Assembly: GCA_001464965.1 (NCBI GenBank)
Contig: LNEJ01000062.1
Location: 1-64,000, forward strand
Source of the DNA: Gammaproteobacteria bacterium Ga0074134
Lineage (GTDB): Bacteria; Pseudomonadota; Gammaproteobacteria; Ga0077554; Ga007554
DNA: 64,000 bases
Direction of reading: 5' to 3'
In this document: in pieces, positions 1 to 9,485 of the stretch
How the letters are laid out: each line of letters opens with the position of its first letter
Numbering within the stretch: position 1 is the first letter of the stretch
Made by a program: the position numbers and the translations under genes
Notes under the pieces: generated by a model
Databases searched by the model: none
Told to the model about the DNA's origin: nothing
Seen by the model: the letters and a program-made list of their open reading frames with translations, nothing else

Positions 1-1
1 G

Positions 2-88
2 CCACACACGCATAACGGTGGGCTGGCACCGAATGCGGCAGAGAAGCAGTATTGGATGGACTATAAAACCGTGGCCAAAAAGACTTGA
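2..88 (+). CDS. C-terminal end of an unidentified gene
   Basis: An open frame enters from the left edge and ends in TGA at 86-88. The 28 visible residues end in YKTVAKKT and are mostly polar. A strong terminator hairpin follows 18 bases after the stop, which supports this being the true end of a gene. I do not recognise the family and the fragment is too short to assign a function. Confidence 0.4.
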   Translation, partial: PHTHNGGLAPNAAEKQYWMDYKTVAKKT

Positions 89-106
89 CCACTACAGTTC
101 ATTTGT

Positions 107-151
107 CCGGGTGGGCAAACAAAAAACCGTTTGCCCACCCGGTTACTTTTT
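107..151 (+). terminator. Rho-independent terminator, probably bidirectional
   Basis: A 14-bp perfect stem (CCGGGTGGGCAAAC pairing with GTTTGCCCACCCGG) has an A-rich 8-base loop and is followed by TTACTTTTT. It lies between the plus-strand gene fragment ending at 88 and the minus-strand gene ending at 158, so it can terminate both. Confidence 0.85.
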
Positions 152-157
152 ATAAGC

Positions 158-1273
158 TCAATGAGTCACAGCCGCAGTAGTCAGGGAATAAGGCCCCTTC
201 CCTGACACGAACGGCGATCCCGCTACCAAGGTCAGCGCGCCAGTTTTGGGATTGATGGCATAGGCAGACACATCATTGTCGCCGTTATTGGCTACATAGG
301 CGAAACGCCCTGACGGGGCAACGGAAACGGCGTAGGGATACCATTCCGTAGCAACAGAGGGAGAACTGGCGCCAGGGGATAGTGCGCCCGTCCTGGGATC
401 GATAGCGTGGGTCGTCACCGTATTGCCGCTCCAGCTCACCACGTAGGCGAAATGATCCGCCGGGTCGATGCTCACCGAGTAGGGGCGCGGCCCTGTCTTG
501 AAGGGTGAACCCGCCACCGGCGTCAACCCCCCGCTCTCCGCATCGATCATGTACGCCGAGATCGTCGTGGAGCCATAGTTTGTGACATAAACAAACTTGC
601 CGGCGGGATCGACCGTGGCGAAAATGGGATGAATATCCGATGGCACAGGCGGCCCGGCAACGCTCAGATCTCCGGTTTTGGGGTCAGCTTTGTAAGCGGA
701 CACCGTATTCGAATCGTAATTTACCACATAGACAAACCGCCCCTTGGGATCGACAGTTACCGACAGGGGATTCCCCTGCGTCGCGGCAGCATGCCCTGCG
801 GGTGTCAACGCCCCGGTGGCGGCATTGACCTTGAAAGCCGAAACACTGCTGGAATCACGCGCGGTGACATAGGCGAATTTTCCGGCGGGATCCAAGATGA
901 TCGCGAGCGGATGCGTAGCCACCTTGAATGGCGAACCGGCAATCTCTTTCAGTGCCCCTGTGGCCGGGTCGATCCTGTACGTCGAAATGCTGTTGGAACC
1001 CTGGTTCGCCACATAGGCAAAATGACCTACGTGGTCAACGGTAACTGAGATGGGGAACTTGCCCGATGTAAACGGCGAACCTGCAACCTCTTTCAGCGCG
1101 CCGGTGGCAGGATCTATTTTGTAGGCCGAAACATTATGAGAAATCTGATTTGCCGTATAAACGAACTCAGCCTTGCTTTGACTCGCCGCGCGCTCACCGG
1201 AAAAAGCGGGCGCAATGCCCAACACCGATGCGCATATAAACATCGCGGCAATTTTTACATGGAATTCCATCAT
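158..1273 (-). CDS. secreted YVTN/lactonase-type beta-propeller protein
   Basis: The 371-residue protein starts at ATG 1273, chosen because AGGAGGG lies 5 bases upstream. A hydrophobic signal peptide ends near APAFS. The rest is about seven repeats of roughly 45-50 residues with the pattern FAYVAN...VSAYxIDPxTGAL...AGSPF. This is the signature of the beta-propeller lactonase/YncE-like superfamily. Members include 6-phosphogluconolactonase, but a signal peptide argues for a periplasmic or secreted protein of unknown ligand rather than a cytosolic pentose-pathway enzyme. It is a single-gene unit that faces the terminator at 107-151. Confidence 0.8.
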   Translation of the reverse strand: MMEFHVKIAAMFICASVLGIAPAFSGERAASQSKAEFVYTANQISHNVSAYKIDPATGALKEVAGSPFTSGKFPISVTVDHVGHFAYVANQGSNSISTYRIDPATGALKEIAGSPFKVATHPLAIILDPAGKFAYVTARDSSSVSAFKVNAATGALTPAGHAAATQGNPLSVTVDPKGRFVYVVNYDSNTVSAYKADPKTGDLSVAGPPVPSDIHPIFATVDPAGKFVYVTNYGSTTISAYMIDAESGGLTPVAGSPFKTGPRPYSVSIDPADHFAYVVSWSGNTVTTHAIDPRTGALSPGASSPSVATEWYPYAVSVAPSGRFAYVANNGDNDVSAYAINPKTGALTLVAGSPFVSGKGPYSLTTAAVTH

Positions 1274-1482
1274 CAACGCCCTCCTAGAGGAAAATGTGAC
1301 TTCACCAAGCAACGAAAACTACCGATAATAGCCCATGATAGGAATTCCCGACTTATTTCGTTGGTCTTTTATTACCATAAGCTGAGGCTGCATTGCAAGC
1401 CCGTCGCAAAAACTGCTCGTGATAAAGCAGTGTTAGTCTGTCAACATATGATTAAATCTGCATCCGTACGCGAGGCATAGCC

Positions 1483-2433
1483 ATGCTGATAAAAAAGCCC
1501 GATGATATTCGCCCCTCTGAAATCCTGGACCAAAAGATTTATCTGACGCGGCGGGAATTTATACTCAACGCGGCTGGCGCAACAGCGGCGGCGGCATTGA
1601 TACCTGCTTTACTGGCATCCCACGGCGCGTACGCAGGGGCAAAACTGGCGGGATTACGCAAAGGCCCCTTTGGCACCAGCGAAGAGCTGACGCCTTATGA
1701 AGATGTCACGCACTACAACAACTTTTATGAATTCGGCACGGAAAAAGAACAACCTGCCATCATGGCGAAGAATTTCCGCACCAAGCCATGGACGGTCACA
1801 GTGGAGGGAGAAATCAACAAACCCGCTGTTTATCAGCTTGAGGATTTCATCAAGCCGCACACCCTTGAAGAACGCATCTATCGGCTGCGCTGCGTCGAGG
1901 CATGGTCGATGGTGATCCCTTGGGTGGGCATCCCGCTGGCGGATATCATTAAGCGTTTTGAACCTACCTCGAAGGCAAAATACGTGGAATTCACCACCCT
2001 GCACGACCCGGTACAGATGCCCGGCCAGCGCCGTGCCATCCTAAAGTGGCCGTATGTCGAGGGCTTGCGCATCGACGAGGCTATGCACCCCCTGACGATA
2101 CTGGCGGTGGGACTCTATGGGGAAACGCTCCCCAACCAGAACGGCGCGCCGCTACGCCTGGTAGTGCCGTGGAAATACGGTTTCAAGAACATCAAGTCCA
2201 TCGTCAAAATCCGTTTCCTGGAAAAGCCGCCGGTTACCGCCTGGATGACGGCAGGCCCTGCCGAATATGGCTTTTATGCCAATGTTAACCCCGATGTCGA
2301 TCATCCGCGTTGGAGCCAGTCACGCGAACGCCGCATCGGCGAATTCTTCAAACGCAAGACGCTGATGTTCAACGGCTATGCCGAACAAGTAGCACACCTG
2401 TATGCGCACATGGATCTGAATAAATATTTTTAG
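1483..2433 (+). CDS. msrP: protein-methionine-sulfoxide reductase catalytic subunit MsrP (YedY)
   Basis: This 316-residue molybdopterin enzyme is exported to the periplasm by Tat and reduces oxidised methionines in envelope proteins. The Tat signal is visible as LTRREFI (R23-R24), followed by an Ala-rich hydrophobic stretch and a cleavage site near residue 51. The molybdenum-ligating cysteine is in RLRCVEAW (C137), and the sulfite-oxidase-type fold motifs continue to the C-terminus. It precedes msrQ by 14 bases, the usual operon. The length fits the family. Confidence 0.95.
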   Translation: MLIKKPDDIRPSEILDQKIYLTRREFILNAAGATAAAALIPALLASHGAYAGAKLAGLRKGPFGTSEELTPYEDVTHYNNFYEFGTEKEQPAIMAKNFRTKPWTVTVEGEINKPAVYQLEDFIKPHTLEERIYRLRCVEAWSMVIPWVGIPLADIIKRFEPTSKAKYVEFTTLHDPVQMPGQRRAILKWPYVEGLRIDEAMHPLTILAVGLYGETLPNQNGAPLRLVVPWKYGFKNIKSIVKIRFLEKPPVTAWMTAGPAEYGFYANVNPDVDHPRWSQSRERRIGEFFKRKTLMFNGYAEQVAHLYAHMDLNKYF

Positions 2434-2447
2434 CGCTGAGCCATGAC

Positions 2448-3101
2448 ATGACGCAAACCGAATGGGTCCAGCGGGTTATCAAGCCCGTCATCTTTCTGAT
2501 GTGCCTGATACCGCTGGCACTATTGGTGTGGGATGCCCTGAACAACCATTTGGGCGCCAATCCCATCGAGAAGGTCACCCGCCGCACCGGCGACTGGACG
2601 CTGCGTTTTCTGCTGATCACGCTCGCCATCACTCCTGCCCGGCGGCTGTCCGGCTGGAACGGGCTGATGCGTCTGCGCCGCATGCTTGGTCTGTTCGCTT
2701 TTTTCTATGCCTGCCTGCACTTCATCATCTATATCGGAATTGACCAATCCCTCGACATGACCGAGATCATCAAGGACGTGATCAAGCACAAATATGTCAC
2801 TGTTGGCTTTGCCAGCTTTCTTCTGCTCATTCCGCTGGCGGCCACCTCCACCAATGCGATGATGAAACGGCTGGGCGGCAGGCGCTGGCAGCAACTGCAC
2901 AAATCAGTGTATGCCATCGCCATTGGCGGGGTTATTCATTATCTGTGGCTGGTCAAGGCCGATCTGCGGGAACCGCTGATCTATGCCGCAATCCTGGCCG
3001 TGTTGCTAGGCTATAGGCTCTGGGTCAAACAGCGCCAGGCATTACCCCCGAACGCCGTCCGTTCGTCTATTCATCCCTCCGCGATCAGACCCACCAAATA
3101 A
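2448..3101 (+). CDS. msrQ: MsrQ heme-binding membrane subunit (YedZ)
   Basis: This 217-residue integral membrane b-type cytochrome passes electrons from the quinone pool or flavin reductase to MsrP. It has about six hydrophobic segments of the ferric-reductase-like domain, with histidines in FFYACLHFIIY, QQLHKSVY and GVIHYLWLVKAD as heme ligand candidates. It starts 14 bases after msrP; an ATG five bases earlier opens only a two-codon frame. A terminator hairpin overlaps its stop, so msrPQ is a closed operon. Confidence 0.95.
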   Translation: MTQTEWVQRVIKPVIFLMCLIPLALLVWDALNNHLGANPIEKVTRRTGDWTLRFLLITLAITPARRLSGWNGLMRLRRMLGLFAFFYACLHFIIYIGIDQSLDMTEIIKDVIKHKYVTVGFASFLLLIPLAATSTNAMMKRLGGRRWQQLHKSVYAIAIGGVIHYLWLVKADLREPLIYAAILAVLLGYRLWVKQRQALPPNAVRSSIHPSAIRPTK

Positions 3102-3127
3102 AAAGGCGGGCCTAGGCCCGCCTTTTT
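3101..3127 (+). terminator. Rho-independent terminator of msrPQ
   Basis: AAAGGCGGGC, a 4-base CTAG loop and GCCCGCCTTT are followed by TT. The structure is symmetric with A and T tracts on both sides, so it can also serve the convergent cytochrome gene ending at 3151. Confidence 0.9.
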
Positions 3128-3150
3128 ACACTATCACGCAATTGATTTTA

Positions 3151-3804
3151 TCAAGGCAACTGCTGGGACAGGTATTCCGCCACCGCTTCAACTTCGTCCG
3201 CGCTGAGCTTCTTGGCAATCTCGGCCATCATTGAGCCGGGGTCATTGGCGCGGGCGCCAGATTGGAAATCCTTCAATTCCTTGATTATATAGTCACGATG
3301 CTGGCCGCCGATCACCGGAAAAACGGAAACCGTAGGTGCCTTGCCCTTGCCGCGCTCGCCGTGGCAGTTGATGCAGGCATAGAGGTCTTTTTCAGGCCTG
3401 CCGTTCTTGAAGATATCCTCGCCCTTGTCGGCCAGTTTCTTGTTCACCTTGGTAAGCGGCTCTTTCACCATCGCCTGTTGCGAGAAATAACTGGCGATGT
3501 CCTTCATATCCTGGACAGTTTCAACGGTGGCCGCCATCCCTGCCATGGTCTCGTTATTGGCTCGCACACCAGATTTGAACTCTTTGATTTGCTTTACAAT
3601 ATAACCGGCATACTGGCCAGCAAGCCGAGGGAATTCGGCGCTCTCGCTGTTCCCCGTGCCGCCGTGACAGCCCTGGCATACCGCCGATTTTTCCTGTCCG
3701 GCAACAGGATCGCCGATAGGCGCACCTGCAGCCAATGCGCCCTGCGCAAAAAACGCCAGAGAAAACAGCGCAATTAACCCACCCACTTTATTCATTATCG
3801 CCAT
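3151..3804 (-). CDS. diheme cytochrome c4
   Basis: The 217-residue periplasmic electron carrier has two class-I cytochrome c halves. Heme-binding motifs are CQGCH in the first half and CINCH in the second, each followed by the PxLAGQ/PVIGGQ and later Met-ligand regions (ETMAGMA, GSMMAEIA). A signal peptide ends near ALAAGAP. Start ATG 3804 is chosen because AAGGG lies 8 bases upstream; an in-frame ATG at 3795 is the alternative. Cytochromes c4 donate electrons to terminal oxidases, commonly of the cbb3 or nitrite/nitric-oxide type. Confidence 0.92.
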   Translation of the reverse strand: MAIMNKVGGLIALFSLAFFAQGALAAGAPIGDPVAGQEKSAVCQGCHGGTGNSESAEFPRLAGQYAGYIVKQIKEFKSGVRANNETMAGMAATVETVQDMKDIASYFSQQAMVKEPLTKVNKKLADKGEDIFKNGRPEKDLYACINCHGERGKGKAPTVSVFPVIGGQHRDYIIKELKDFQSGARANDPGSMMAEIAKKLSADEVEAVAEYLSQQLP

Positions 3805-4013
3805 ACAGTTAACCCTTAGTATTTTAGAATTATGACGCCCTCGCCCCGCAAACAACCCATGCCCTGACCACTACTAAGACAGATGGATTGATTACCTCTT
3901 ATAGCAAGCCCTATTTCTGCCGTCAATCCGCATAGCGAATCTTACCTGCCCGGAGCGCCTTTGGGCAGACATAATCGCCAAAAAACAGCGTATCTACGGA
4001 TCGCGATTGAAAC

Positions 4014-4442
4014 CTACTGCGGCCACTCCAGACGATAAGGGAATTTGACCGTCTGAGATTTCCCGCCACAGTCGAGCGCAATCTCGACGATCCACTCCCC
4101 GCCCATTGAAAACTCACCGCCGCGCGCCCGATAAACCCCCGTGGAGCCGTCTTGCACCATGTCGAAATAGGTCTTGTCGCCACTCATCTCCATGCCAGGC
4201 ATATACTGCCGGAAACGTACCCGGCAATCTTTCGCGGGTTGGCCATCCTGCTTCACGGTAGCGATCACTTCCGCACTGCTGCCCACTTCCGGGGGCATGG
4301 GATTGGTATTCACCGACAGAAAAAAACTGCCCGCTTGTTGCGCCTTGGCTTGCGAGCCGGACTGCTCTCCGCCGGTGCATCCCGCCTGAATCCAGGCACT
4401 AAAAATGAGCAGTAAAGAGAGTACGCGTTTTGAGTTCAACAT
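4014..4442 (-). CDS. YtkA/FixH-like lipoprotein
   Basis: The 142-residue protein begins with a lipoprotein signal and lipobox IQAGC (Cys21). The rest is a small immunoglobulin-like beta domain (SVNTNPMPPEVG, RFRQYMPGMEM, GEWIVEIALDC). This resembles YtkA-like domains, which occur in copper and cytochrome-oxidase-associated proteins. AGGGGA sits just before the start. The PGMEM motif could bind a metal, but that is inference. It is divergent from the reductase gene at 4569. Confidence 0.65.
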   Translation of the reverse strand: MLNSKRVLSLLLIFSAWIQAGCTGGEQSGSQAKAQQAGSFFLSVNTNPMPPEVGSSAEVIATVKQDGQPAKDCRVRFRQYMPGMEMSGDKTYFDMVQDGSTGVYRARGGEFSMGGEWIVEIALDCGGKSQTVKFPYRLEWPQ

Positions 4443-4568
4443 GGTATCCCCTTGGCAGCCAATCGCAATATTTTCAAAATACCATCAATAACAAGAATTG
4501 TGAATCATCATTGCAAACCTGCGTCTCGCCGCTACAATACTGCAAAGTCAACGCAGGAAATCGCAACA

Positions 4569-5441
4569 ATGAAAGCCGGTGTCATCGGGCTCGGTGCGAT
4601 GGGTATGCCCATCGCCATCAACCTGTACAAGTCAGGGCACCTTACCACAGCGTGGAACCGCTCTCGGGCCAAGGCGCTAGAACTGGCCGCCCAGACCGGC
4701 GTAACGGTCGCGGATAGCCCGTCCGATCTCGCCTCGCGCTGCGGCCTGATAGTCACCAGCGTCTCTGCAGACGTGGATCTACTGGAGGTAATCACCGCCC
4801 TGATGCCAGGACTTTCGCCCGGCACTATCGTGGTGGACACCTCCACCGTCAGCGCCGATACCGCGCGCCGTGCAGCGCAACAGCTTGCTCAGGTCGGTGC
4901 TCACTTTCTTGACGCGCCAGTGACGGGCGGCGTGGAAGGCGCCAGGAACGGCACTTTGTCGATGATGGTAGGCGGCGACGCCGCGCTATTGGAACTGGCA
5001 CGCCCCACGCTCGAAACCATCGCGCAACGCATCGTACATATCGGCCCCACCGGCAGCGGGCAGTCCGCCAAAGCGGTTAATCAGATCATGGCGGCGGGCA
5101 TCAATCAGGCGGTGACGGAAGCGATCGCCTTTGCCCAGGCCTTGGAACTCCCCCTGGAGAAGGTCATCGAAGCGGTGGGCGGCGGCGCGGCGGCCAGTTG
5201 GTTTCTCTCCCGGCGCGGGCCAAGCATGACACAGGGGAACTTCGCACCAGGCTTTAGGGTGGCCTTGCACGCCAAGGATTTGAAGATCTGCAAACAAATG
5301 GCCGCGGATTTGCGCGCCCAATTGCCCGTGGTAGAGATGACGCTCATCCATTATCAACGGCTTATGGAGGCGGGCTATGGCGACGAGGATATCTCCGCCC
5401 TGTTCCGCCTCAAGCAGCGCCTATTCGAGGAAGGAAAATGA
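4569..5441 (+). CDS. NAD(P)-dependent 3-hydroxyisobutyrate dehydrogenase-type reductase
   Basis: The 290-residue protein has an N-terminal Rossmann motif GLGAMGMPIA, the family signature FLDAPVTGGVEGARNGTLSMMVGG and the catalytic-lysine region TGSGQSAKAVNQIM. These define the beta-hydroxyacid dehydrogenase family (3-hydroxyisobutyrate, tartronate semialdehyde, succinic semialdehyde reductases). The substrate cannot be told from sequence. The start at 4569 removes 39 upstream residues that lie before the Rossmann fold. Its stop overlaps the next gene by ATGA. Confidence 0.85.
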   Translation: MKAGVIGLGAMGMPIAINLYKSGHLTTAWNRSRAKALELAAQTGVTVADSPSDLASRCGLIVTSVSADVDLLEVITALMPGLSPGTIVVDTSTVSADTARRAAQQLAQVGAHFLDAPVTGGVEGARNGTLSMMVGGDAALLELARPTLETIAQRIVHIGPTGSGQSAKAVNQIMAAGINQAVTEAIAFAQALELPLEKVIEAVGGGAAASWFLSRRGPSMTQGNFAPGFRVALHAKDLKICKQMAADLRAQLPVVEMTLIHYQRLMEAGYGDEDISALFRLKQRLFEEGK

Positions 5442-5713
5442 CCCCTATCGACGTGATACATGATCCCTCGCAAGAATATCTGCGTGAAATGGAAGTGTTT
5501 TTCTGGCCGATCTGGACCAAAGAAATTTCCACCTTTCCCTGGACTTACGACTGCAATGAAACCTGCTATTTCCTTGAAGGCGAGGTGGTCGTCACCCCTG
5601 ACGGTGGCGCACCGGTCACGATGGGCAAGTGTGATCTGGTGACCTTCTACGCCGGTATGTCATGCACCTGGGAGATCCGTAGCGCGGTGAAAAAGCATTA
5701 TTCGTTTGATTGA
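5438..5713 (+). CDS. small cupin-domain protein
   Basis: The 91-residue single-domain protein belongs to the cupin superfamily of the DUF861/EutQ-like type, with motifs FPWTYDCNETCYFLEGEV and GKCDLVTFYAGMSCTWEI. The His and Glu metal ligands of classical cupins are only partly present. It overlaps the dehydrogenase stop codon by 4 bases and is thus translationally coupled. A role in binding a small acid or sugar related to that reductase is plausible but not shown. Confidence 0.7.
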   Translation: MTPIDVIHDPSQEYLREMEVFFWPIWTKEISTFPWTYDCNETCYFLEGEVVVTPDGGAPVTMGKCDLVTFYAGMSCTWEIRSAVKKHYSFD

Positions 5714-5757
5714 AAGGGGTTGAACCGCTCATTCTATTTCAAAACATCAAGAATCAT

Positions 5758-5808
5758 GTAGGGTGCGTCCCACGCACCAATACTTGTGGTGCGTGGGGCG
5801 CACCCTAC
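5758..5808. repeat. palindromic REP-like element, GTAGGGTGCG family, copy 1
   Basis: GTAGGGTGCG...CGCACCA, a 7-base loop, then TGGTGCG...CGCACCCTAC form a long imperfect hairpin between the convergent cupin gene and galE. The same element recurs at 18993 and, in degraded form, at 58584. Confidence 0.85.
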
Positions 5809-5823
5809 GATGCTAAAAACCGC

Positions 5824-6816
5824 TCAAACCCCGCGTTGCAGCAACTTCTTCTCCCATTCCAGCGATGTCTTGACGATGACATCCAAATCATCATATTGAG
5901 GCTGCCAGCCCAGCACGTCGCGGACGCGTTCCGCCTTGGCCACGAGCATCGGCGGGTCACCGGCACGGCGAGGCATCTCGTGGATAGTCAACGGCTGGCC
6001 GTGGATGCGCTGCACAGTGTCGAGCACTTCGCGCACGCTGTAACCGTGGCCGTAGCCGCAGTTAAGGGTAGTGGATGCACCGCTGTTACGCAGGTAGTCG
6101 AGCGCCTTGAGGTGGGCGCTCGCAAGGTCTTCGACATGGATATAGTCGCGCACGCCGGTGCCATCCGGGGTGGGGTAATCGGTGCCAAAGATCGAGACTG
6201 AGGAACGCTTACCCACAGCGGCTTCGCAGGCGACCTTGACCAGCAGTGTGGCGTCGCGGGTGGATTGGCCGATGCGGCCTTGCGGATCTGAACCGGCGAC
6301 GTTGAAGTAACGCAGCACTACATGGCGCAGATCGCTTGCGGCGCTGAGGTCGCGGAGCATCCATTCGCTCATCAGCTTGGAAGTGCCATAGGCGTTGATG
6401 GGGGCATTGGGGCTGTCTTCGCTGGCCAGGGGGCCATCCGGGATGCCGTAAACGGCGGCGGTAGAAGAAAAGATAAAGTGTTTGACGCCCGCCTCGGCGC
6501 AGCATTGCAGCAGATTGCGCGTGCTACAAGTGTTGTTGCCATAGTACTTGAGGGGATTGCTGACCGATTCGGGCACGACGGTGTGCGCCGCGAAGTGGAG
6601 CACGGAGTCGATGTCATGTTCATGCAACAGGCGTGCAACCAGCGCGTGATCGCCAGTATCGCCGACCACGAGTTCACCGTACAGTACGGAATCGGCAAAG
6701 CCACTGTAAAGATTGTCCAGCACGATGACGCGCTCACCGGCCTCGCCCAGTTGACGCACCACGTGGCTGCCTATATAACCCGCGCCGCCGGTGACCAATA
6801 TGCCTTTTTGCGCCAT
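5824..6816 (-). CDS. galE: UDP-glucose 4-epimerase
   Basis: The 330-residue extended short-chain dehydrogenase interconverts UDP-glucose and UDP-galactose. The NAD-binding motif is GGAGYIGSHVV at the N-terminus; the catalytic Ser/Tyr/Lys set is in SSTAAVYG and YGTSKLMSEW; the C-terminal motif GDPPMLVAKAERVRDVLGW is typical of GalE. The start at 6816 follows AAAGGA and trims 22 non-homologous residues. It can supply sugar nucleotides to the EPS and glycolipid genes elsewhere in the window. Confidence 0.93.
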   Translation of the reverse strand: MAQKGILVTGGAGYIGSHVVRQLGEAGERVIVLDNLYSGFADSVLYGELVVGDTGDHALVARLLHEHDIDSVLHFAAHTVVPESVSNPLKYYGNNTCSTRNLLQCCAEAGVKHFIFSSTAAVYGIPDGPLASEDSPNAPINAYGTSKLMSEWMLRDLSAASDLRHVVLRYFNVAGSDPQGRIGQSTRDATLLVKVACEAAVGKRSSVSIFGTDYPTPDGTGVRDYIHVEDLASAHLKALDYLRNSGASTTLNCGYGHGYSVREVLDTVQRIHGQPLTIHEMPRRAGDPPMLVAKAERVRDVLGWQPQYDDLDVIVKTSLEWEKKLLQRGV

Positions 6817-6946
6817 AAAAATAATCCTTTGCTGTTTTGTGTTTGATTGACAGGCTGCCAGTGCTTGAATGCCCAAGCCCATGCTATATGAAAATTGTTA
6901 CAAACCAACCGCATGACCTATCGGCCTGCCGGACTCAGAACCTGTT

Positions 6947-7086
6947 CACGATTTCGATCAAGGGAAGAGCGCAGCGAAGGGTTCCCAGCGCAAGGCAAAA
7001 ATAGCCGAAAAAGCGCAGCATACACGTAGTATGTGAGCACAAGAGGCTATTTTTAACGCCGCGATGCACCCTTCAGCGAGATCGTG
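6947..7086. repeat. 140-bp structured interspersed repeat, copy 1
   Basis: Bounded by CACGAT and its inverse ATCGTG. It shares with 55262-55402 (opposite orientation) the core blocks GATCAAGGG, GCAAGGCA, GAAAAAGCG, TGAGCACAAGAG, TTTAACGCCGC and CCCTTCAGCG. An internal hairpin CATAC-acgta-GTATG matches TTTAC-atgga-GTAAA in the other copy. The last ten codons and stop of the Lon-type protease lie inside it. Confidence 0.8.
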
Positions 7087-9485
7087 AGGAGACGCTCACC
7101 CATCTTTTGAAGCCGCGTCAACACTGCCGCGTTGACAGTGCCTTCGGGATAACTGCCATCGGCCTGCGGCTCTCCTGCAGGGAGCCCGGTAAGGATCTGC
7201 AATGCCTCGTCCACGGTGGAAACGGCGTAGATATAAAATCGGCCATCGGCCACGGCCTTGGCCACCTCCTCCTTGAGCATAAGGTGCTGAACATTGCACC
7301 GGGGGATGATGACTCCTTGCTTCCCGGTCATACCCAAAGCCTTGCATACAGCGTAAAAACCTTCGATTTTTTCATTGGCGCCGCCAATGGCCTGAATCTC
7401 GCCGCGCTGGTTAATGGAGCCGGTGATGGCGATATCCTGGCGAACCGGAATATCGGCGAGGGCGGACAGCAGGACAATCAGTTCCGCCGCGGAAGCGCTA
7501 TCGCCTTCGACTTCGCCATAACTCTGTTCGAAGCCGAGGCTGGCGGAGAGCGAGAGAGGGATGTCGCGGGCGTAACGTCCACCCAGAAAGCCAGACAGGA
7601 TAAGCACGCCCTTGCTGTGGGTTTTACCGCTCAGCTTGGCCTCGCGCTCGATATTGACGACCCCCTCCTCACCCAGAAAAACACGCGCGGTGATGCGCGC
7701 GGGCCGGCCAAACGCGAAGCCGCCCAAATCGTACACCGACAAGCCGTTGATTTGCCCCGCCACGGCCCCGGTGACATCCACCATCAGCGTCCCTTCGGTG
7801 ATGAGTTCGTGGATGTGTTCCTCAAGGAGATTGGAACGGTAGATCCACTCCTCCGTGGCTTTTTGCACATGCGCTCTTGAGACCAACGCCTTGCCATCCC
7901 GTTGCGCCCAGTAGCTGGATTCGCGGATGAGATCGGAGATGTCGCTGAAACGCAGTGAGAGTTTCTTCTGGTGATCCACCCAGCGCGATGCCTGCTCCAG
8001 CACGGCGGCGCAGGCATCGCGTTCAAAGTGGGGCAGCCCTTCATCCTTGCACAGCCGTGCGATGAAACGGCTGTACTGAAGAGGCGTATCGTCCTTGCGA
8101 TTTTGCTGAACGTCAAAGTCCGCCTTTACCTTGAAGATGCCGGGGAACTCCTCGTCATAGGCCTGGAGCAGGTAATAAAGGTACGGGCTGCCCATCAGTA
8201 TCACCCGCAGACTGATGGGAATAACCTCGGGCTTGATGCCGGCGGAGGCGATGAAGCCATAGGTTTCAGCGATGTCCTCGATTTTCACCTCACGCTTTTT
8301 GATGATGCGCTTGAGGGCGTCCCAGGCGAAAGGGCTTTGCAGGACATCCAGCACGTTAATCAGGAGGTAGCCGCCATTGGCTTGCAGGATAGAACCGGCC
8401 TTGATCAGCGTAAAATCCGTGTACAGAAACCCCAGATGGGCCTTTTTCTCGATGCGGCCCACCAGATTGTTATAGGTCGGATTGCTTTCCTCGATGAGGG
8501 GGGCGCCTTCCCTCCCGCTATTATCCACCACCACATTCACCGCATAGCGGACCATGGGCCGGCGGACGGGTTCCTCGGCCATGCCTGGCAGTTGGAGAGG
8601 AGCTTCCGGTTCCGACAGAAAGTCATGGAAATTTGCCAGCACGTCTTGCTGCACGGCCTCGATATATTCCATGACCTTGGCAAATAGCCGGTATTTTTCC
8701 TTCAAATTTTCGAAGAGGTGTTGTGACGTATAGAGTGCCACACGGATGTTGAGCTCATCGACCTTTTGGTCCACCTCCTCCCGTAAGGCGCGTACCCGCT
8801 CCAGAAAGGTGGCGATATCCTCGCGCAACGCCTTTTCCTTGCGCTGGATCTCCGCCTGGGCCTCGGGCGGGAGGGCCGCGAACTGTTCTGTTTTCATGGG
8901 CTCACCCTTATCAAGAGGGACAAGGATGATGCCCGCACGGGTGCTCTTGATCAGGAAATTACGCTCAGCAGCCTTTTGATCGAGATCGCTGCTGAGGTCT
9001 TCGCGGGCATTGGAAAAACCTTCTTCCAGCTCGCGGCGCTGCTCCTCATAGTCTTTGCTCTGGAACACCCTGGGGAACTCTTCTTTCAGGGAGGCGATGA
9101 GGTGCGCCATGTCCCGCTGAAACTCACGCCCCTTCCCGGCGGCAAGGCTCAAGGCGCGCGGGCGGTCGGCGTCCTGGAAGTTGTGCACGTAACACCAGTC
9201 GTCCGGGGTGGGCTGGGTTTCGGCCACCTGCTTGATCATGGACTTGAGGATGGTGTTCTTGCCTGTGCCGGGAATGCCGGAGGCATAGATGTTATAGCCA
9301 TGGTTCTTGATCTGCAGGCCAAAGTCCACGGCCCGTACCGCACGCTCCTGGCCAATGATGAACTCGTCGGCAGAAAGCTCGGCTGTGGTTTCGAAAGGAA
9401 GCTGCGCGGCATCGAAACGGGCACGAAGCTCGGCAGAGGAAAGTGCCCAGCGGCTCAGGTTGGTGAATTCGGATTCAAGTTGCAT
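7053..9485 (-). CDS. LonB-type ATP-dependent protease (AAA/S16 family)
   Basis: The 810-residue cytosolic protease has an N-terminal AAA-like region with Walker A GIPGTGKNT at 70-78, a long coiled-coil insertion around 130-280, and a C-terminal S16 Lon protease domain. The catalytic dyad is Ser663 in EGDSAS and Lys706 in NEKIEG. This architecture is that of the putative Lon-related protease (YcbZ/LonH-like), not classical LonA, which has a different N-domain. Its last ten residues (T801-R810) are encoded by the repeat at 6947-7086, so the natural C-terminus has been replaced or extended. Confidence 0.9.
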   Translation of the reverse strand: MQLESEFTNLSRWALSSAELRARFDAAQLPFETTAELSADEFIIGQERAVRAVDFGLQIKNHGYNIYASGIPGTGKNTILKSMIKQVAETQPTPDDWCYVHNFQDADRPRALSLAAGKGREFQRDMAHLIASLKEEFPRVFQSKDYEEQRRELEEGFSNAREDLSSDLDQKAAERNFLIKSTRAGIILVPLDKGEPMKTEQFAALPPEAQAEIQRKEKALREDIATFLERVRALREEVDQKVDELNIRVALYTSQHLFENLKEKYRLFAKVMEYIEAVQQDVLANFHDFLSEPEAPLQLPGMAEEPVRRPMVRYAVNVVVDNSGREGAPLIEESNPTYNNLVGRIEKKAHLGFLYTDFTLIKAGSILQANGGYLLINVLDVLQSPFAWDALKRIIKKREVKIEDIAETYGFIASAGIKPEVIPISLRVILMGSPYLYYLLQAYDEEFPGIFKVKADFDVQQNRKDDTPLQYSRFIARLCKDEGLPHFERDACAAVLEQASRWVDHQKKLSLRFSDISDLIRESSYWAQRDGKALVSRAHVQKATEEWIYRSNLLEEHIHELITEGTLMVDVTGAVAGQINGLSVYDLGGFAFGRPARITARVFLGEEGVVNIEREAKLSGKTHSKGVLILSGFLGGRYARDIPLSLSASLGFEQSYGEVEGDSASAAELIVLLSALADIPVRQDIAITGSINQRGEIQAIGGANEKIEGFYAVCKALGMTGKQGVIIPRCNVQHLMLKEEVAKAVADGRFYIYAVSTVDEALQILTGLPAGEPQADGSYPEGTVNAAVLTRLQKMGERLLTISLKGASRR

